Origin: an uncultured Cellvibrio sp. | GTDB lineage: Bacteria > Pseudomonadota > Gammaproteobacteria > Pseudomonadales > Cellvibrionaceae | Assembly (NCBI GenBank): GCA_946482385.1 | Contig: CAMLRI010000133.1 | Span: forward strand, 1-6,432 | Length of the DNA: 6,432 nucleotides | Reading direction: 5' to 3' | Shown here: positions 6,171 to 6,432 of the stretch, one piece after another | Layout: each line of letters begins with the position of its first letter | Numbering within the stretch: the first letter of the stretch is position 1 | Program-made: the position numbers and the translations under genes | The notes under the pieces: model-generated | Told to the model about the DNA's origin: nothing | Databases searched by the model: none | The model's input: only the letters and a program-made list of their open reading frames with translations

Positions 6171-6432
6171 TCAGTACCAATATCTTTTATACCTATCCCG
6201 CGCCGCAAACCATTCCATCTCGCCCTTTGCATTCCAGCGAAACACCAATGCGCCTGAGTCAGCGGTATTTAATGCGCGGCTGCCGCGTGCGTGGAAGCGC
6301 TGTTGCACTTTAGGGTGTGGATGGTTGTGTTGATTTTTGTAGCCTGCGGAATAAATAACCCACTGGGGTTGGGTGTAGGCTACAAAGCCGGGGTTGGATG
6401 AGCTGTTGCTGCCGTGGTGTGCCGCCATTAAT
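6171..6432 (-). CDS. comEC: ComEC/Rec2 competence protein, C-terminal end (5' part outside window)
   Basis: The minus-strand frame is open from the right edge to a TGA at 6173-6171, giving the last 86 residues. It carries the end of the metallo-beta-lactamase-like domain found at the C-terminus of ComEC: AAHHGSNSSS near the start (HHGS is the typical ComEC signature), then VIYSAGYKNQHNHPHP, and NTADSGALVF near the end. An ATG at 6428 precedes AAHHGS, but the motif is normally deep inside the protein and the frame continues to the edge, so the gene is cut by the window. ComEC is an inner-membrane protein that carries transforming single-stranded DNA into the cytoplasm; the lactamase-like domain is thought to process the non-entering strand. 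It converges on the chaperone-usher operon and is unlikely to be functionally linked to it. Confidence 0.88.
   Translation of the reverse strand, partial: LMAAHHGSNSSSNPGFVAYTQPQWVIYSAGYKNQHNHPHPKVQQRFHARGSRALNTADSGALVFRWNAKGEMEWFAARDRYKRYWY

Noticed and set aside
1..6432. CRISPR arrays, tRNA or rRNA genes, insertion sequences, attachment sites
   Set aside because: No regularly spaced repeats, cloverleaf-like segments, rRNA signatures or transposase motifs were seen on either strand.

Overview
The window looks like a piece of a gammaproteobacterial chromosome with moderate GC content, close-packed genes and lipoprotein and SPOR-domain chemistry typical of that class. A Cellvibrio- or Saccharophagus-like marine or soil organism is my best guess, but this is inference from style and is not proven by any marker in the window. 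About 97% of the window is coding.

Layout: (1) Positions 2-535, plus strand: the C-terminal two thirds of a PapD-type periplasmic chaperone, cut by the left window edge. (2) 546-3815, plus: a 1089-residue usher-like outer-membrane protein. It has a signal peptide, a long N-terminal extension, an usher-like N-domain, a beta-barrel with a plug-like insertion, two Ig-like domains (one with a perfectly spaced EF-hand-type calcium loop) and, unusually, a C-terminal domain that looks like SPOR. (3) 3832-4680, plus: a 282-residue lipoprotein with a coiled-coil motif, a low-complexity linker and a C-terminal SPOR domain. (4) 4691-6100, plus: a 469-residue lipoprotein with the same coiled-coil motif, a Gly/Ser/Pro linker and a C-terminal half resembling the middle and C-terminal domains of the flagellar H-ring protein FlgT. 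(5) 6101-6170: an intergenic gap holding a strong bidirectional terminator. (6) 6171-6432, minus: the C-terminal end of ComEC/Rec2, the DNA-uptake channel protein, cut by the right edge.

Genes 1-4 are separated by only 10-16 bases and share one downstream terminator, so they read as the 3' end of a single operon. The protein set suggests a chaperone-usher-type surface machine with extra cell-wall contacts: two consecutive proteins carry SPOR or SPOR-like domains (a peptidoglycan-binding fold) with an identical cysteine-spaced motif, and two consecutive lipoproteins share a Trp-Lys-Pro coiled-coil motif that could let them assemble together. I propose an outer-membrane usher anchored to peptidoglycan and surrounded by accessory lipoproteins, one ring-like. 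No pilin or adhesin gene lies in the window; if the operon has one it should be upstream of position 1.

Two nucleic-acid signals are not explained by coding alone: a perfect 14-bp inverted repeat inside the signal-peptide region of gene 4, and nested complementary segments that begin at the start codon of gene 2.
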